Origin: Hyphomicrobiales bacterium
GTDB taxonomy: Bacteria; Pseudomonadota; Alphaproteobacteria; Rhizobiales; Xanthobacteraceae
DNA: 7,692 nucleotides
NCBI GenBank assembly: GCA_016210825.1
Contig: JACQTM010000326.1
Location: 1 to 7,692, forward strand
Direction of reading: 5' to 3'
A program made the position numbers and the translations under genes. Numbering within the stretch: position 1 is the first letter of the stretch; every line of letters begins with the position of its first letter. Shown piece after piece: positions 5,915 to 7,692 of this stretch. Below the pieces are notes generated by a model, which was given only the letters and a program-made list of their open reading frames with translations, searched no databases and had not been told where the DNA came from.

Positions 5915-6898
5915 GTGGACAGACGCCACTTCGTCATTGGCTCGGCGGCTTCGGCTGCGGCACTGATTGCGCGGCCATTGCGTGCCGAGGATGCCTATCC
6001 ATCGCGCCCGATCACCATCATCAATCCATTCCCGCCCGGTGGCGCCAACGACCTCGTTGGCCGGCCGCTGGTCACCGTCCTCGAGCAGATCGTCAAGCAG
6101 CCGGTGGTGATTGAGACCAAGGCCGGCGCGGCGGGTGCGGTCGGTGCGCAAGTTGCCGCCAATGCCAAGCCCGATGGGTACACCTTGCTTCTCCACATCG
6201 TTTCCATTTCCGGCTTTGCCGAGGTGGATAAGCTGTTTGGGCGCCAACCGAAGTTCACACGCGCCGACTTCATTCCAATTGCGCGCATCAATGCCGACCC
6301 GATGGTGCTTATCGTCAACGACCAGACGCCGTGGAAATCGTTAAAGGATCTTGTCGACGACGCCAAGAAGCGGCCGGATGAAATCGTATTCAGCTCGTCG
6401 GGATTGTATGGCGCCTCGCACCTGCCAACCGTGCTGTTCGCGAAAACCGCAGGCGGCCTTAAGTTCCGGCACCTTCCGACCAGCGGCGGCGGGCCTGCGG
6501 TGACCGCCGTGCTCGGGAACAACGCGAATTTTTTCGTCTCGCCGGGCGCGATCGCCAATTCGCAGATCAGAGCCGGCAAGGTGCGTCCGTTGGGAATATT
6601 CAGCTCGCGCCGATCGAAAGCGCTGCCCGATGTACCGACGTTGAAGGAGCTTGGCTACGACCTTGAATTCTACCTATGGGTTGGTCTATTCGCGCCGAAA
6701 GGCACGCCGGAACCGATCGTCACCTTCCTCCGCAAGGCCGTCGACAAGGCCGCGCATTCCGAGCAGTTCAAAGCGGCGCTCGACAAACTCGGCCAGGAGC
6801 TCGAATACCTCGATCAGCCCGACTTCCAGAAATTCTGGGACGCCGACGCCAAGCGTATCGAGGATGCGGTGAACCTGATCGGCCGCGTCGCGGGGTAG
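5915..6898 (+). CDS. Bug/TctC-family tripartite tricarboxylate transporter substrate-binding protein
   Basis: This is an extracytoplasmic solute receptor of the Bug (TctC) family, 327 aa, the usual size. Residues 1-24 are a Tat-like signal (DRRHFVIG, a hydrophobic Ala-rich core, cut near LRA/EDA). The mature protein shows the family blocks in order: YPSRPITIINPFPPGGAND (28-46), ETKAGAAGAVGAQVAANAKP, PDGYTLLLH, a central FFVSPGAIANSQIRAGKVRP loop, LPDVPTLKELGYD and GLFAPKGTPEPIV. The PPGGAND loop and the GAAGAVGA segment line the carboxylate-binding cleft in solved relatives, so a carboxylated ligand is likely. The start is a GTG preceded by aggggagga at 4 nt, a near-ideal ribosome binding site. 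No membrane subunits (TctA/TctB-like) are in the window; orphan Bug receptors are common and some serve in sensing rather than uptake. The upstream amidohydrolase is on the same strand, so a common catabolic function is plausible but unproven. Confidence 0.93.
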   Translation: MDRRHFVIGSAASAAALIARPLRAEDAYPSRPITIINPFPPGGANDLVGRPLVTVLEQIVKQPVVIETKAGAAGAVGAQVAANAKPDGYTLLLHIVSISGFAEVDKLFGRQPKFTRADFIPIARINADPMVLIVNDQTPWKSLKDLVDDAKKRPDEIVFSSSGLYGASHLPTVLFAKTAGGLKFRHLPTSGGGPAVTAVLGNNANFFVSPGAIANSQIRAGKVRPLGIFSSRRSKALPDVPTLKELGYDLEFYLWVGLFAPKGTPEPIVTFLRKAVDKAAHSEQFKAALDKLGQELEYLDQPDFQKFWDADAKRIEDAVNLIGRVAG

Positions 6899-6973
6899 AA
6901 GCCCCTCGACCGCCTTAAATCCAGTTGGTGAATTCAGCGACGGGTTGCGCGTCGAGGCATGCCGTGCGGCCGC

Positions 6974-6998
6974 GCGCCGCCGCAGAAATCCGCGGCGC
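6974..6998 (+). terminator. GC-rich hairpin after the solute-receptor gene
   Basis: A perfect 7-bp inverted repeat, gcgccgc (6974-6980) and gcggcgc (6992-6998), encloses an 11-nt loop about 76 nt after the solute-receptor stop codon. The stem is strong, but no T-run follows on either strand, so it may act with Rho or merely protect the transcript end. It is the best terminator candidate in the 239-nt spacer before the CBS gene. Confidence 0.3.
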
Positions 6999-7064
6999 CA
7001 TACGCCGGAAATCATTCGGAAATACTCCGCCCGACAACGAGCCGGTCCGAACGCGCGGCCTTCC

Positions 7065-7084
7065 GAATTGATGTGCCTCAATTC
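7065..7084. promoter_or_regulatory. Perfect inverted repeat upstream of the CBS-BON gene
   Basis: gaattga (7065-7071) and tcaattc (7078-7084) are perfect 7-bp arms around a 6-nt spacer, centred 63 bp before the CBS-BON start codon. The AT-rich arms stand out against the GC-rich surroundings. The position and symmetry suit a binding site for a dimeric regulator. A small hairpin is the alternative. No promoter hexamers can be fixed with confidence. Confidence 0.35.
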
Positions 7085-7137
7085 ACTATCGCATCGCGCC
7101 AGTTAAACTTTCAAAAAATCTGCGATGGAGAGCTCCC

Positions 7138-7692
7138 ATGAAGGCCAAGGATGTCATGACCCCACGTGTCATCACAATCGAGCCTGACGCGACGATCCTG
7201 CAAGCCGTGCGCCTGTTGCTGCAAAACAGGATCAGCGGTCTTCCCGTCGTCGATGCCAAAGGTGCGCTCGTCGGCATTGTCAGCGAAGGCGATCTGCTGC
7301 GCCGCGTCGAGACGAAGACCGAGCGACGACGGCCGCGCTGGCTGGAATTCCTCACCGGTACGGCCAAGCTTGCCGAGGAGTATGTGCACGCCCATGGCCG
7401 CAAGGTTGAAGAGGTGATGACCCGAAAGCCGGCAACTGCCAATGAGGATACGCCGCTTGAGGACATCGTACAGTTGATGGAGAAGCTACGGATCAAGCGT
7501 TTGCCCGTCATGCGCGGAAAGCAGCTCGTCGGCATCATCAGCCGCGCGAACCTGCTGCATGCGCTCGCGAGCGTCGCCAAGCAAGCACGGGCGACGGCGG
7601 CGGCCGACGAAACGATCCGCAATCAGTTACTGGCCGAATTGGGAAAGCAACCGTGGGCGCCGATCGGGCTTATTAATATTGTCGTACGCGAC
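7138..7692 (+). CDS. CBS-CBS-BON domain protein, 3' end outside the window
   Basis: The reading frame is open from the ATG to the last base (185 codons, no stop), so this is the N-terminal part of a protein that is normally about 230-245 aa. CBS domain 1 covers about residues 5-57 (DVMTPRVITIEPDATILQA, then GLPVVDAKGALVGIVSEGDL). A linker with RRPRWLEFLTGTAKLAEEYV follows. CBS domain 2 covers about 89-143 (VEEVMTRKPATANEDTPLED, then RLPVMRGKQLVGIISRANLL). A BON domain starts near 157 (DETIRNQLLAEL) and continues past the window. Paired CBS domains commonly bind adenine nucleotides, and BON domains are associated with membrane or phospholipid contact, so a nucleotide-responsive, stress-related role is the usual guess; the actual function is unknown. 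The start is supported by GGAG 7 nt upstream. A 7-bp inverted repeat lies in the upstream region. No neighbour on this side is visible. Confidence 0.92.
   Translation, partial: MKAKDVMTPRVITIEPDATILQAVRLLLQNRISGLPVVDAKGALVGIVSEGDLLRRVETKTERRRPRWLEFLTGTAKLAEEYVHAHGRKVEEVMTRKPATANEDTPLEDIVQLMEKLRIKRLPVMRGKQLVGIISRANLLHALASVAKQARATAAADETIRNQLLAELGKQPWAPIGLINIVVRD

Noticed and set aside
5695..5937. Minus-strand 80-codon frame across the spacer between amidohydrolase and solute receptor
   Set aside because: No known motif, overlaps the ends of both genes and covers the receptor's ribosome binding site; probably chance.
6686..7081. Minus-strand 131-codon frame at the end of the solute-receptor gene
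   Set aside because: More than half is antisense to the conserved receptor C-terminus, and the rest is Arg-rich without motifs.

Overview
The window looks like chromosomal DNA from an alphaproteobacterium of the Hyphomicrobiales (Bradyrhizobium/Rhodopseudomonas-like). The basis is the high GC content with G/C-rich third codon positions, Tat-type signal peptides on both solute-binding proteins, a chemoreceptor signalling tip reading NAGVEAARAG, and the Bug-family and CBS-BON proteins common in this group. This placement is inference; there is no rRNA or other phylogenetic marker.

Layout. The left ~4.4 kb is read on the minus strand. A LivK-type periplasmic binding protein (3266-4447) comes first, and 30 nt after it a large transmembrane methyl-accepting chemotaxis protein (911-3235) begins. 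Two GC-rich hairpins then separate these from a small GIY-YIG nuclease-like protein (574-822) and a doubtful 68-aa hypothetical (197-403). The far left edge (1-196) has no convincing gene but carries a 19-bp direct repeat. A ~260-bp divergent spacer (4448-4706) holds a near-perfect 20-bp dyad, short direct repeats and a degenerate tRNA-like sequence.

The right part is read on the plus strand: an ACMSD-like metal-dependent amidohydrolase/decarboxylase (4707-5720), a Bug/TctC-type extracytoplasmic solute receptor (5915-6898), and the first 185 codons of a CBS-CBS-BON protein cut by the window end (7138-7692).

How the genes may work together. The best candidate for a functional system is the binding-protein/chemoreceptor pair. 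A LivK-like protein without permease or ATPase genes sits directly upstream of, and probably shares a transcript with, an MCP that has a large periplasmic domain. This suggests sensing of a small molecule through a bound periplasmic protein. The amidohydrolase and the orphan Bug receptor may form a second unit for capture and breakdown of a carboxylated compound, but the 194-nt gap makes co-transcription uncertain. The other genes look like ordinary housekeeping or accessory genes.
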